This document shows positions 5,909 to 12,796 of a stretch of DNA of 12,796 bases, piece after piece. The notes beneath the pieces are model-generated. The model was not told where the DNA came from, searched no databases, and saw nothing but the letters and a program-made list of their open reading frames with translations. Source of the DNA: JAQGMO01 sp050954505 (lineage in GTDB: Bacteria > Pseudomonadota > Gammaproteobacteria > Burkholderiales > Burkholderiaceae_D); NCBI GenBank assembly GCA_050954505.1, contig JBPBPY010000353.1, forward strand, positions 1 to 12,796. Reading direction: 5' to 3'. How positions within the stretch are numbered: position 1 is the stretch's first letter; each line of letters opens with the position of its first letter. Position numbers and translations under genes: made by a program.

Positions 5909-6423
5909 GGGCTGGCAGGCTGTTTTGCCGCCGTTGTCGGCGAACAAGTCTGGATTTTGATCCTTATTTCAGGCCACTCATCGCATGACCGATAAAAAAT
6001 CGCCATGCATTCGCAGTGAATTGCTACGCCACGATAAAAATGCCATACTATAATTTCTTAAGGGCATTAATTTGCCGGTGATGAGCCAAATTGCCACGAT
6101 GTCGTCTTGTCCCTTGGTAATCCATTGGCCATTCTGCGGGTCGTTGCATCTTGATGCGTCATCCTGGTTCGAAAGACAGTTTCAGTCAAATGCATCGGCA
6201 TTGATCGGGGGTTTTTAGCCATCTAATCGTCGATGCAGTTTTTATCCAGTCTGCTAAATTAAATTCATACGATAAAGGTGCGATCTTCACATCGGGTCCG
6301 GCCTGGTCACACTGCAGGAGGCATTCAATTTCTACCGGACCGACGTTCCCATTTCGTATTTCACCATCCCGTCTTGTACATAAAACAGTTGGTCGCTCCC
6401 GTAAACTTTCACAGAGAGATGTC
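5909..6423. other. Long divergent intergenic region between HU and the first isomerase gene
   Basis: No gene is supported in these 515 bases. Visible features are a hairpin CGCCG-TTGT-CGGCG (5929-5942); a repeated motif CGATAAAAA..GCCAT (5990-6006 and 6032-6046, 42 bases apart); and TATAAT (6049-6054) enclosed by AATGCC (6039-6044) and GGCATT (6063-6068). Another weak promoter-like match is TGCTAAATT (6252-6260) on the plus strand, which could serve the isomerase gene. A 79-codon minus frame (6425-6186) has no recognisable content. Confidence 0.4.
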
Positions 6424-7350
6424 ATGTCTTACCAGTCCAGAAAAATTTCATTGCCTGTTTGTGCTTTATGGTCGGTTTTGTTTGCTTCGCTGCCAGGTTT
6501 GGCGCTGGCACAGACCGCTGCCGACCCCGTTGTTGCCCGCGCCGGCAACATCACCATTGGCCAGAAGGAAGTCGAACAGTTATTCATCACCATGCCACCT
6601 GCAGAACGCGCGGCGGTCAAGGCCGACAGCACGCCGGTCAGCAACTGGCTGCGCCAGCGCCTGGCCAGTGAAACCGTGCTTGCCGAAGCCATGAGCAAGG
6701 GCTGGGGCGAGCGGCCCGAGGTGAAAGCCCGGCTGGAATTGGCAAAACGGGAAATCACCGCGCGGCTGGTCAATTCTGCCTATCTCGAATCGGTCGCCGC
6801 CTTGCCGGCTGGTTATCCTAGCGATGCCGAACTCAAGGCAGCGTACGACAAGGGCCGTCCTGACTTCAAGGTGCCGGATACCTACAAGCTGGCGCAGATC
6901 TTCCTGGCCGCCCCTGCAGGTGATGCGGCAGCGGTGGCAAGCCAGCGCGAAGCCGCCAAAAAGCTGGCCGCCGAAGCGCGCCGCGGCGACTTTGCTGCCT
7001 TGGCGCGCAGCAAGTCGCAAGACCAGACCACCGCCCAGCGCGGCGGCGAGGTCGGTACCTTGCCGGTCGACCAGATCACGCCGGAAATCCGGGCAGAAGT
7101 GGTCAAGCTCAAGGCGGGCGCCATCAGCGAGCCGCTGCAATCACCGGCCGGTTTTCATATCGTGCGCATGATCGAAATCGTGCCCGCTCATACGGCGACG
7201 CTGGAAGAAGTCAAGCCGGGACTGCAGACCCTGATGCGCCAGCAGCGCCAGCAGCAGCTGGCGCTGGATTATGCCAACAGCCTGGCGCCGGCTTCGGCGC
7301 TCAACGTCGATACCGCGGTACTCGATGCGACGCTGAAAAAACTGCAATAA
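6424..7350 (+). CDS. Secreted parvulin-type peptidyl-prolyl cis-trans isomerase (PpiC/SurA-like), copy 1
   Basis: The 308-residue product has a signal peptide (basic SYQSRK, a hydrophobic core, cleavage near ALA|QTAA), so it acts in the periplasm. Residues 35-130 form a helical SurA-N-like chaperone segment, and about 135-250 a rotamase domain with RGGEVGTL and SPAGFHIVRMIE. In most parvulins the first strand carries a conserved His (xxHIL); here it reads KLAQIFL, so that His is Gln, while the GFH histidine is kept. Folding help with weak isomerase activity is therefore possible (inference). The C-terminus is rich in Gln/Arg (LMRQQRQQQ). A close paralogue lies at 9069-10016. It ends at a strong terminator (7425-7470). 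The start has only a weak AGAGAG ribosome site. Confidence 0.92.
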   Translation: MSYQSRKISLPVCALWSVLFASLPGLALAQTAADPVVARAGNITIGQKEVEQLFITMPPAERAAVKADSTPVSNWLRQRLASETVLAEAMSKGWGERPEVKARLELAKREITARLVNSAYLESVAALPAGYPSDAELKAAYDKGRPDFKVPDTYKLAQIFLAAPAGDAAAVASQREAAKKLAAEARRGDFAALARSKSQDQTTAQRGGEVGTLPVDQITPEIRAEVVKLKAGAISEPLQSPAGFHIVRMIEIVPAHTATLEEVKPGLQTLMRQQRQQQLALDYANSLAPASALNVDTAVLDATLKKLQ

Positions 7351-7424
7351 GCGATGCGCTTGCGCGCGGCCGCGCCTGGCTGCTGCGGGTGTCATGCCCG
7401 CCAGCAAGCTTGTGCGCAGCTGTT

Positions 7425-7470
7425 GATGTAAAAATAGGGTGCCCCGCTTGCGGCGCACCCTTTTTACATC
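7425..7470. terminator. Bidirectional intrinsic terminator between isomerase copy 1 and ychF
   Basis: A nearly perfect inverted repeat: GATGTAAAAA (7425-7434), GGGTGC, CCGC, loop TT, GCGG, GCACCC, TTTTTACATC (7461-7470). The GC stem is preceded by five A and followed by five T, so it can stop transcription from both convergent genes. Confidence 0.9.
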
Positions 7471-7562
7471 ATTACATGGACGGGATCCCGCCTGTTTCGC
7501 TTGAAAACACGGCAGCCGCTGTCATTGGATTGCCAATGCTTCCAGCGCTGCCGCCTTGCGGC

Positions 7563-8654
7563 TCAGACGTTGAACAGGAAATTCAATACATCGCCATCCT
7601 TGACCACGTATTCCTTGCCTTCCGCGCGCATCTTTCCTGCTTCCTTGGCACCGGCTTCACCCTTGAAATTGATGAAGTCATCGAAGGCAATCGTTTGCGC
7701 GCGAATGAAGCCGCGTTCGAAATCGGTGTGGATGACGCCTGCTGCCTTGGGACCTGTGTCGCCGATCTGGATGGTCCAGGCGCGCACTTCCTTGACGCCG
7801 GCGGTGAAGTAGGTTTGCAAGCCCAGCAGTTTGTAGGCTGCGCGAATGAGCCGGTCCAGTCCAGGCTCTTCCATGCCCATATCGGCCAGGAATTCCACCT
7901 TGTCCGCATCGTCGAGTTCGGAAATTTCCGACTCGATTGCCGCGCAGATTGCCACGATGGGTGCGTTCTGCGTCTTGGCATAGGCCGTCAACTGGTCCAG
8001 CAGGGGATTGTTGGTAAAACCGGAATCCGAGACGTTGGCGACATACATTGCCGGCTTGGCCGTGATCAGGCACAGCGGTTTGATGAGTTCCATTTCTTCG
8101 GCATCCAGGCCCAATGCGCGCACCGGCTTGGCCTGGTCAAGATGGGGCATGATGCGTTCGAGCAGGGCCACCAGCTTGCCGGCATCCTTGTCGCCTGAAC
8201 GCGCCTTCTTGTTTTCCCGGTGAATGGCTTTTTCAACCGTACCCATGTCAGCCAGCGCCAGCTCGGTCTGGATGACTTCGATATCGTCGAGCGGGCTGAT
8301 CTTGCCGGCGACGTGGATGACGTTGTCGTCTTCGAAGCAGCGCACCACGTTGACAATGGCATCGGTCTCGCGGATGTGCGCCAGGAACTGGTTGCCCAGG
8401 CCTTCGCCCTTGGACGCACCTGCTACCAGACCGGCAATGTCGACGAACTCGACAATGGCCGGCACGATGCGTTCGGGCTTGACGATGGCCGACAGCGCCG
8501 CCAGGCGTGGATCCGGTACCTCGACCACGCCGACATTGGGCTCGATGGTACAGAAAGGATAGTTTTCAGCCGGAATGCCGGCCTTGGTCAGTGCGTTGAA
8601 AAGCGTGGATTTGCCGACGTTGGGCAGGCCGACGATGCCGCATTGGAGACTCAT
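7563..8654 (-). CDS. ychF: Redox-regulated ATPase/GTPase YchF (Obg family)
   Basis: YchF is a cytoplasmic P-loop NTPase of the Obg family that binds ribosomes and prefers ATP in studied members. The 363-residue product has G1 GIVGLPNVGKSTLFNALTKA, the family PFCTIEPNVGVV switch region, G3 DIAGLVAGASKGEGLGNQFL, and a C-terminal TGS domain ending DGDVLNFLFNV, all at full length. AAGGA lies five bases before the ATG at 8654. It is convergent with isomerase copy 1 and shares its terminator. In many betaproteobacteria ychF follows pth on the same strand; here a 948-base oppositely oriented isomerase gene lies between them. Confidence 0.98.
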   Translation of the reverse strand: MSLQCGIVGLPNVGKSTLFNALTKAGIPAENYPFCTIEPNVGVVEVPDPRLAALSAIVKPERIVPAIVEFVDIAGLVAGASKGEGLGNQFLAHIRETDAIVNVVRCFEDDNVIHVAGKISPLDDIEVIQTELALADMGTVEKAIHRENKKARSGDKDAGKLVALLERIMPHLDQAKPVRALGLDAEEMELIKPLCLITAKPAMYVANVSDSGFTNNPLLDQLTAYAKTQNAPIVAICAAIESEISELDDADKVEFLADMGMEEPGLDRLIRAAYKLLGLQTYFTAGVKEVRAWTIQIGDTGPKAAGVIHTDFERGFIRAQTIAFDDFINFKGEAGAKEAGKMRAEGKEYVVKDGDVLNFLFNV

Positions 8655-9068
8655 GGTATTCCTTGATCAATCATTAGGTTGGCGATGCGCAGATTCAACG
8701 CAACGGCCAGCAGAGGGGGAGCGCAGGACGAATCGCGAAAATGCGCGGAATCGATGGCGCCCGTATCCCGCGGTGCAGGCAGGGCAAGGTCCATCAATGT
8801 CCGGATAGCGGTATTGTAACGCCCCGTGCCGTCGAGTCCGCGCATGATCTGCGCCAGCACCGCCTGCGTGCAGATCGATGCTGCCGCGCGCTGCCGTTTT
8901 GCCGGCATGGGCGACAAATTCCGCGGCAGCAAGCAAGTCGTTTATGATATTGCCCAGTCACGGGCCGACACGGAAGCGCTGCAGTTGTCCTGAATTTGAT
9001 CCAACGGCGCGTCAAATGCCGCAATGCCGTGCCGAGTCCACCAACATTCATACAGAAAGAAGTCTGCC
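8655..9068. other. Divergent intergenic region between ychF and isomerase copy 2
   Basis: No gene is firmly supported. TACAAT (8818-8813, minus) is a possible ychF -10 and TATGAT (8943-8948, plus) a possible -10 for the isomerase; neither has a good -35. An inverted repeat lies at 8879-8931. A short plus-strand frame, open from 8820 to a TGA at 8991-8993, with an ATG at 8907, looks mildly coding-like, but I do not recognise it. Confidence 0.35.
8879..8931. repeat. 10-bp inverted repeat
   Basis: TGCTGCCGCG (8879-8888) and CGCGGCAGCA (8922-8931) are exact reverse complements around a 33-base spacer. There is no T-run. It sits between the two divergent start regions. Confidence 0.55.
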
Positions 9069-10016
9069 ATGTCTTTTACATTCTCAAAAGTTTTGCCAGC
9101 GTCCTGCGCTGCCGGCGCCTTGATGCTTGCTGCGCTTTCCGGGCCAGTCTTGGCACAGACCGCTGCCACCAAGGCCGCCAGCGGCGACCCGGTAGTGGCA
9201 CGACTGGGTTCGGTCACCATCAACCAGAAGGAAGTCGAGCAATTGTTCAGCGCCATGCCGCCGGCCGAGCGCGCTGCGGTCAAGGCCAACAGTGCCGCGC
9301 TGGGCAACTGGTTGCGCCAGCGCCTGGCCACTGAAGCCTTGCTGGCCGAAGCGCGCAGCAAGGGTTGGGCGGACCGTCCGGAAGTCAAGGCCCGGGTCGA
9401 GATTGCCCAGCACGAAGTCACCGCGCGGGTGGTCAATGCATCCTATCTCGACTCCATCATCGTGGCGCCACCGGGTTATCCGACGGACGCGGAAGTCAAG
9501 GCCGCCTACGAGCAGGGCAAGGCGGAATTCAAGATTCCGGTGACCTATCATCTGGCGCAGATCTTCCTGGCCGCGCCGGCCAGCGAAGCGGCCGTGGTGG
9601 CCACGCAGCGCGAAGAAGCCAAAAAGCTGGTGGCGCAGGCGCGCAGCAGCGATGACTTCGCCGCACTGGCGCGCAGCCGCTCGCAGGAAAAAGGCAGCGC
9701 GGAACGGGGCGGTGACGTTGGGCGGTTGACGGCTGAGCAGATCATGCCGGAAATCCGCACCGAGGTGCTCAAACTCAAGCCAGGCAAGGTCAGCGATGCG
9801 CTGCAATCGTCGGCGGGCTTTCACATCGTGCGCTTGATCGAAGTCCTGCCAGCGCGTACGGCGACGCTGGAAGAAGTCAAGCCGCGTCTGCAGGCCTTGA
9901 TGCGCCAGCAGCGCCAGCAAAAGATGGCGCAGGAATATGCCGCCAGTCTTGCCCCGGTCTCCAAGCTGACCATCGACAATGCCGTGCTTGAGTCAACCTT
10001 GAAGAAGTTGAATTAA
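9069..10016 (+). CDS. Secreted parvulin-type peptidyl-prolyl cis-trans isomerase (PpiC/SurA-like), copy 2
   Basis: I chose the ATG at 9069 over the in-frame ATG at 9024 because it gives a clean signal peptide (MSFTFSKVLP, hydrophobic core, cleavage near VLA|QTAA) and matches the start of copy 1. The 315-residue product is alike to copy 1 along its whole length: DPVVARLG, QKEVEQLF, MPPAERAAVKA, NWLRQRLA, ERGGDVG and SAGFHIVRLIE recur at matching positions. It too has HLAQIFL where parvulins usually have xxHIL. Copy 2 has a slightly longer linker after the signal peptide (TKAASG). It probably works as a periplasmic folding helper with overlapping function. It converges on pth with 67 bases between the stops. 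Confidence 0.92.
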   Translation: MSFTFSKVLPASCAAGALMLAALSGPVLAQTAATKAASGDPVVARLGSVTINQKEVEQLFSAMPPAERAAVKANSAALGNWLRQRLATEALLAEARSKGWADRPEVKARVEIAQHEVTARVVNASYLDSIIVAPPGYPTDAEVKAAYEQGKAEFKIPVTYHLAQIFLAAPASEAAVVATQREEAKKLVAQARSSDDFAALARSRSQEKGSAERGGDVGRLTAEQIMPEIRTEVLKLKPGKVSDALQSSAGFHIVRLIEVLPARTATLEEVKPRLQALMRQQRQQKMAQEYAASLAPVSKLTIDNAVLESTLKKLN

Positions 10017-10045
10017 GTTCCGCAGCCGCGATCATCGAACCAGCA

Positions 10046-10079
10046 GGTGCGCCGGTGTGCCGGTCGACTCCAGCGCACC
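10046..10079. terminator. Possible hairpin between isomerase copy 2 and pth
   Basis: GGTGCGC (10046-10052) can pair with GCGCACC (10073-10079) over a 20-base loop that itself holds CCGG-TGTG-(C)CGG-type pairing. There is no T-run, so it is not a standard intrinsic terminator; it does lie between convergent genes. Confidence 0.3.
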
Positions 10080-10083
10080 AGTT

Positions 10084-10659
10084 TCAGGAGACGGTATGCA
10101 GTGCCATCATCGCCGCCTCGAACTTTCCTTCGCACAGAAGTGGCAGGGTTTCCACGCTGCGGGCAATTGCCTCATCGATCAGCAACTGGTCTTCGCGGCG
10201 CGGCCGCTGCAGTACGAAGTCCGCAACCTGCTGTTGCAGGTTGAGCGTGCGGGGATGGCCAATGCCCAGCCGCAGGCGCCAGTAGTCCTGCATACCCAGC
10301 GCAGCGGTGATGTCCTTCAAGCCGTTGTGGCCGCCCGAGGAACCGCCTTTTTTCAGGCGTGCGATGCCTGGCGCAAAGTCGAGTTCATCATGCACCACCA
10401 AGATCTCTTGCGGCAGGATCTTGTAGAAATGCGCCAAGCCACCGACCGATAGACCGGAACGGTTCATGAAGGTCTGCGGTTCGATCAGCCAGACTTCGTG
10501 ACCCGCAATGCGCGTCTTTCCAGCCAATGCATTGAAACGCGATTCGCGCGGCAGGCGCGTGCCTGCCAGTACATCGACCAGCCAGAAACCGGCATTGTGA
10601 CGGGTCTGTTCATATTCGGGGCCGGGGTTGCCGAGTCCGGCGATAAGGCGTATTGACAT
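10084..10659 (-). CDS. pth: Peptidyl-tRNA hydrolase
   Basis: Pth cleaves peptidyl-tRNA that has dropped off the ribosome, recycling tRNA in the cytoplasm. The 191-residue product begins MSIRLIAGLGNPGPEYEQ. It has the active-site His in TRHNAGF, the tRNA-binding Asn in FMNRSG, the catalytic Asp region VVHDELDFAPG, and GGHNGLKD. All expected active residues are present and the length is normal. The start is the ATG at 10659; the frame extends upstream to 10770 but those residues are not family-like. No strong ribosome site is visible. The usual neighbours (rplY and prs upstream, ychF downstream) are displaced: a 3-hydroxybutyrate oligomer hydrolase gene lies upstream, and isomerase copy 2 downstream. 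Confidence 0.97.
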   Translation of the reverse strand: MSIRLIAGLGNPGPEYEQTRHNAGFWLVDVLAGTRLPRESRFNALAGKTRIAGHEVWLIEPQTFMNRSGLSVGGLAHFYKILPQEILVVHDELDFAPGIARLKKGGSSGGHNGLKDITAALGMQDYWRLRLGIGHPRTLNLQQQVADFVLQRPRREDQLLIDEAIARSVETLPLLCEGKFEAAMMALHTVS

Positions 10660-10737
10660 GGCGGGACGCTGGGACAAAACGCAATTATCGCGGAAGTCGC
10701 GGCCCGCCACCTGAAAAACTGCAGGATGCAGATCGAA

Positions 10738-10761
10738 GCCGGGCGCAGCGTTTGCCCCGGC
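10738..10761 (-). terminator. Candidate terminator of the oligomer hydrolase gene
   Basis: GCCGGG pairs with CCCGGC, extended by GC/GC past one bulge, 18 bases after the hydrolase stop. On the minus strand it is followed only by TTCGATCT, a poor T-run. Confidence 0.4.
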
Positions 10762-10778
10762 TCTGGTCACGACGGCAA

Positions 10779-12796
10779 TCAGTCTGCAATCGTCAGCAGA
10801 TTGGCACCGAACGTGATCTGGTCGGAGACTGCCGGCACCAGCTTGATCGCCGGTACGTTGGCCACGCTGATTGGATTGACGGCGGTACCGTTGAGTCCAC
10901 GCGGCGTCGTGCGCACCACCTGGCTGGCGGGCAAGGCACTGCCATTTTTCAGGTTGGCATACATCAGGTCCATGGCCTGGATGAAGTAGCGGTGCAGGGG
11001 CACCAGGCGTTCGCCATAACCGGCAAAACCAAGGAAGGAATCGAAGTGCTGTGCATTGGCCACTTCGATATAGCTCAGCTTGCTGTTGCTGCCTTCAACG
11101 ATCTTGTTCAAGCCGTAATAAGGCCGTGAACTGAATGCCACCGGTACCAGCGTATCGCTGCGGCCGTGGACGATCAGCGCCGGTTTCCCATGCAGGTTGG
11201 CGCCATGCAGCACTTCGGCAATGCCTTGCCGTACCCGGACGGCGTTGGCGCTGCTGCCCGTGGCCAGTTCGCGCAGGCATAGCGCGCCGGTGGTGTTGTA
11301 GTCCTGCACATTGGCCGCGCCAAACGAAGCTGCATCGAGCAGCGGACCGCCGGCACTGTTGTTGTTGATGATGTTGATGCCGATGGTGGCCGGCACGCCG
11401 TTGCCGGCACCGAACGATGTGGCGATCGCCGCTGCCGCCAGGGCAACTGGTGCATTGGGCGTGGCCGAGGTGGCGGCGCCGGTGGCTGCATAACTGAAGC
11501 CGCACAGGTTATCGAGCACGGAAAAACGGCCGTACGCATTGGCATAGGTCAGCGTGACCGGCAGGGTGGCAAACGAATAGTGCGAAGCCTGCAGGTCATT
11601 GCTCTCCGGCTGCCAGCCGGCCGCCACCAGTGCATTCATTGCGCTGGCTGCCAGCTCGGCGGTACTGACACCGCTGATCAAGCCACTGGCTTTGAGGGCA
11701 GCACAGCGATTGGTGGCAATTACCGTGTTGACGGTATTGAGTGCGTTGCTTGCTGGCGAGAGCAGGGCCGCGCACGGTTGCAGCAGGTTTGCCAGCGTGG
11801 AATAGTCATACAGCGTGCGGCCCGTGCCATTGGTGATGGTGGCTCCGCGCTGCACGGTCAGGCGTGTATCGGGCGTGACCTGGATCTGCGGCTCTGCCAC
11901 GGCGATGCCACTGATCAAACCCTGGGTATCGAGTTCGCCGGCGGCCAGTGCAGCACCGGCGCCATTGGAGACGCTCGACGCTATCACGATGGTGTTGGCC
12001 GGCGAGAAGCGCTTGATATGCGCGATGCGGTCGCGCGCCAGCGCTCCGTATTGCTGGTTCAGGATGTAGTAGGCAAATTCGACCGATTGCAGCGTCCATT
12101 TGCCCCAATCCTTTTCCGAGTTCTGCTGCGAGTGCGCATGCTTGACCGCAAAGCGGTTTGGTGTGGCAATGTTGAATACAGCGCGCTGGGCTTCGCTGAT
12201 TGGTGCGGTGAAGTTCGAGGCCTTGCCTGCAGTGACCGCATTGGCCCGTTCGCCGGTGATCAGGCTGACGGTATTGTTTTGCAGATCATGTATGCCGTTG
12301 CCGGTGCCCTTGTCGGTATACGCCACGGCGCAATTGTTTTTCAAGCCCCATTCGCCGGCGCTGCCGATGGCGCCATACACCCCGCGCGAACCGCTCGAAG
12401 TGCCGGTGACGATGCAGGGGTTGGCCGGGTCGAAGCCGGCCGGCACCTGGACCATCATGGTAATGTTCATCAAGCCCGTGCCATCGTCGGAATAGGCCAG
12501 GTATTCGGTGCCGGCAATGCGTCCTTCGCCTGTGCCAACCACGCCCTTGGCATCGACGTTTGGTCCGTACAGGGTGCCGTAGCCGCCACCGGCCGTGATG
12601 TCCAAAATGGCGCGGTAATTATTGTAGATGGCAATCTTGCGCAATTCGGCGGCAGTCGGCTTGAGCGGGTCGGCAGGCACTGGCGCGGTTGCCGCACCGA
12701 GGCCGGTCTTGCCCAGGCCGGCGGTGAGCAGGTCGTCACTGCTGCCGTCATAACTGACGCTGCTGACAGTGCCAAGGTAGGCGGGCTTGAGGTTGA
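10779..12796 (-). CDS. D-(-)-3-hydroxybutyrate oligomer hydrolase; N-terminus outside window
   Basis: This family (EC 3.1.1.22) hydrolyses soluble 3-hydroxybutyrate oligomers to monomer, completing breakdown of polyhydroxybutyrate. About 671 residues are visible; the frame stays open to the window edge, and by homology the first few dozen residues are missing (a GTG at 12680 is internal). The start reads NLKPAYLGTV, then DDLLTAGLGKTGL, and IYNNYRAILDITAGGGYG, all typical. The probable nucleophile is the serine in ASSVSNGAGAAL, a SxSNG box rather than the usual GxSxG; the acid and base are probably in VHGRSDTLVPV and NAQHFDSFLGF, an alpha/beta-hydrolase order (inference). Members are known both as intracellular and as secreted enzymes; a signal peptide cannot be seen here. 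It has no co-directional gene before pth and probably its own terminator. Confidence 0.93.
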   Translation of the reverse strand, partial: NLKPAYLGTVSSVSYDGSSDDLLTAGLGKTGLGAATAPVPADPLKPTAAELRKIAIYNNYRAILDITAGGGYGTLYGPNVDAKGVVGTGEGRIAGTEYLAYSDDGTGLMNITMMVQVPAGFDPANPCIVTGTSSGSRGVYGAIGSAGEWGLKNNCAVAYTDKGTGNGIHDLQNNTVSLITGERANAVTAGKASNFTAPISEAQRAVFNIATPNRFAVKHAHSQQNSEKDWGKWTLQSVEFAYYILNQQYGALARDRIAHIKRFSPANTIVIASSVSNGAGAALAAGELDTQGLISGIAVAEPQIQVTPDTRLTVQRGATITNGTGRTLYDYSTLANLLQPCAALLSPASNALNTVNTVIATNRCAALKASGLISGVSTAELAASAMNALVAAGWQPESNDLQASHYSFATLPVTLTYANAYGRFSVLDNLCGFSYAATGAATSATPNAPVALAAAAIATSFGAGNGVPATIGINIINNNSAGGPLLDAASFGAANVQDYNTTGALCLRELATGSSANAVRVRQGIAEVLHGANLHGKPALIVHGRSDTLVPVAFSSRPYYGLNKIVEGSNSKLSYIEVANAQHFDSFLGFAGYGERLVPLHRYFIQAMDLMYANLKNGSALPASQVVRTTPRGLNGTAVNPISVANVPAIKLVPAVSDQITFGANLLTIAD

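Noticed and set aside
6164..6178. GGTTCGAAA resembling a tRNA T-loop
   Set aside because: No matching acceptor, D or anticodon stems around it.
6186..6425. 79-codon minus-strand frame in the HU-isomerase gap
   Set aside because: No recognisable content, and no ribosome site or promoter that supports it.
7389..8198. 269-codon plus-strand frame
   Set aside because: It is the antisense shadow of ychF and includes the terminator at 7425-7470.
8666..8936. About 90-codon minus-strand frames upstream of ychF
   Set aside because: Composition is arbitrary and no family is recognised; they overlap the probable ychF promoter region.
9084..9920. 278-codon minus-strand frame
   Set aside because: It is the antisense shadow of isomerase copy 2, whose family motifs are clear on the plus strand.

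Overview
The window looks like a core-genome segment of a betaproteobacterium, probably Burkholderiales and possibly near Oxalobacteraceae. This is inferred from the protein sequences and from the gene run M16 protease pair - rsmD - coaD - YfhL-type ferredoxin. No search was run. I see no insertion sequence, integrase, CRISPR array, rRNA or tRNA.

Left part (1-3898, + strand): the end of one M16 zinc-protease-like gene, a second M16 gene that has lost the HxxEH zinc site, rsmD (overlapping it by 4 bases), coaD, and a YfhL-type 2x[4Fe-4S] ferredoxin whose reading frame is broken near its start by an apparent one-base deletion. Converging on this is a MOSC-domain gene (minus strand, 3999-4850).

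Middle part (4851-6423): mostly non-coding apart from the HU gene (minus, 5580-5861). At 4961-5167 two compact units lie in tandem on the minus strand. The upstream unit has a near-consensus sigma70 promoter, a CCUCC-rich (anti-Shine-Dalgarno-like) body and a strong intrinsic terminator, so it is a good small-RNA gene candidate. The downstream unit has a weaker promoter and a similar terminator, but its body is nearly complementary to the first. Together they suggest a paired small-RNA locus, an anti-SD RNA plus a complementary RNA, and this is the most interesting part of the window. A perfect 12-bp inverted repeat (5356-5396) lies further along the same gap.

Right part (6424-12796): two closely related secreted parvulin-type peptidyl-prolyl isomerase genes (+ strand) flank the minus-strand GTPase gene ychF. 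The second copy sits between ychF and pth (minus), two genes that are commonly adjacent. A near-perfect bidirectional terminator separates the first isomerase gene from ychF. The window ends inside a minus-strand gene for a D-3-hydroxybutyrate oligomer hydrolase, implying polyhydroxybutyrate metabolism.

Functionally the genes cover translation (rsmD, pth, ychF, perhaps the small RNAs), coenzyme A synthesis (coaD), nucleoid structure (HU), envelope protein folding and proteolysis (isomerases, M16 pair) and carbon-store use (oligomer hydrolase). Apart from the M16-rsmD run and possibly coaD-ferredoxin, each gene appears to be its own transcription unit.
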